6,415 nt of DNA, taken from NCBI GenBank assembly GCA_029937205.1, contig JAPYQV010000170.1, positions 1-6,415 on the forward strand, written 5' to 3'. Positions 5,802 through 6,415 of the stretch are shown one piece after another; the first letter of the stretch is position 1; the number at the start of each line of letters is the position of its first letter. The position numbers and the translations under genes are program-made. This DNA is from Alphaproteobacteria bacterium (lineage in GTDB: Bacteria; Pseudomonadota; Alphaproteobacteria; UBA828). The notes under the pieces are model-generated. The model did not search any database. It was not told the origin of the DNA and saw only the letters and a program-made list of their open reading frames with translations.

Positions 5802-6415
5802 TTGTTTGAAATCAAGAATATAGCACGTGCCTTAGATGAGAACGCCGTTCGCCGTGGTGATCATCCGGCTATTATCGAGGGCTCGAAAAAGATTAGCTAC
5901 CGGGAATTGGACCCAATGGTACGGCGCATTGCCGGGCATCTTGCTGACCAAGGCATTGGTGAGGGATCCATTGTCGGTATTTGTTTGCCCGATAGCGCTG
6001 ATCATTTAATGATTAATTATGCTGTGGCTCGATTAGGGGCGATTATTTTGCCGCTTGACTGGCGTTGGTCGGAAGTTGAAAAGGCCAATGTTGCCCGGTT
6101 TTTTAAAGTTGCCCTCATCGTCGGCTTGCCCGGAGCAGAGGTCCAAGATTTAAATTATATCGCTGTTGATAAGAGCTGGCAGGAAGCTGTTGAAATCCGG
6201 GCGAATGATGTGCCTTGTGCCGCTGGCGGGGATCATCCCGTCGTTCTGTCTCTTTCATCTGGCACAACAGGTCGCCCCAAAGGCCCGATGCTAACGCACG
6301 CTCAATTCACAGCGCGCTTCGTCATGCAATGGGTGACACTTGGGTTTAATCAACATGATCGTTATCTCAGTGCAACGCCGATTTATTTTGGGGGTGGGCG
6401 AAGTTTTACCATGGG
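5802..6415 (+). CDS. AMP-dependent acyl-CoA synthetase/ligase, N-terminal part (runs off the window)
   Basis: The visible 204 residues are the N-terminal portion of an adenylate-forming acid-CoA ligase, which activates a carboxylic acid with ATP and joins it to coenzyme A. Seen in order are the opening helix and HPAII followed by KKISYRELD (29-37), GEGSIVGICLPDSAD (53-67), an ARLGAIILPLDWRWS stretch (76-90) typical of the family, and the phosphate-binding signature LSSGTTGRPKG (151-161) with K160. The frame stays open to the window end, so the rest of the gene lies beyond. The only in-frame start before the conserved sequence is a TTG at 5802, four bases after an in-frame TGA, with no good ribosome binding site. 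An ATG at 5795 would join this frame if one T of the TTTT at 5800-5803 were absent. The substrate cannot be told from this half, but the context suggests a product of the neighbouring enzymes. Confidence 0.88.
   Translation, partial: MFEIKNIARALDENAVRRGDHPAIIEGSKKISYRELDPMVRRIAGHLADQGIGEGSIVGICLPDSADHLMINYAVARLGAIILPLDWRWSEVEKANVARFFKVALIVGLPGAEVQDLNYIAVDKSWQEAVEIRANDVPCAAGGDHPVVLSLSSGTTGRPKGPMLTHAQFTARFVMQWVTLGFNQHDRYLSATPIYFGGGRSFTM

Overview
The window looks like part of a proteobacterial (most likely alphaproteobacterial) chromosome. It carries an uptake and catabolism locus for an unidentified organic acid. Evidence for this host type is a complete tripartite TRAP transporter with an exported binding protein, Shine-Dalgarno-led genes packed closely together, GTG and TTG starts, and coding DNA of intermediate GC with strongly AT-rich control regions. 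The taxonomic call is inference. The very basic binding protein argues mildly against a typical marine or halophilic host.

Layout. Positions 1-199 are an AT-rich leader with a 9-bp inverted repeat and two candidate promoters. A four-gene plus-strand operon follows: dctP (periplasmic solute-binding protein, 200-1207), dctQ (small membrane subunit, 1233-1769), dctM (large transport subunit, 1770-3074) and a thiamine-diphosphate (ThDP) enzyme of the benzoylformate decarboxylase/acetolactate synthase superfamily (3100-4800). An amidohydrolase-2 family gene on the minus strand (4797-5672) meets it tail to tail, the two stop codons overlapping in TTAA. A 129-bp divergent intergenic region (5673-5801) separates the amidohydrolase from the start of a plus-strand AMP-dependent acyl-CoA synthetase, which is cut off by the window end after its ATP-binding signature.

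How the genes may work together (inference). The TRAP system imports a carboxylate. The ThDP enzyme would cleave or decarboxylate a 2-oxo acid (or ligate it). The amidohydrolase-fold protein would perform a hydrolysis, decarboxylation or hydration step, and the adenylate-forming ligase would activate the resulting acid with CoA. No gene here fixes the substrate.

The most noteworthy points are: the amidohydrolase lacks the HxH pair and a third metal-ligand histidine while keeping the catalytic-type His and Asp; the ThDP enzyme has a benzoylformate-decarboxylase-like His at position 84; the mature binding protein is extremely basic; and the acyl-CoA synthetase start looks like an ATG start disturbed by one extra T. 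I saw no tRNA, rRNA, CRISPR, insertion sequence or phage feature.
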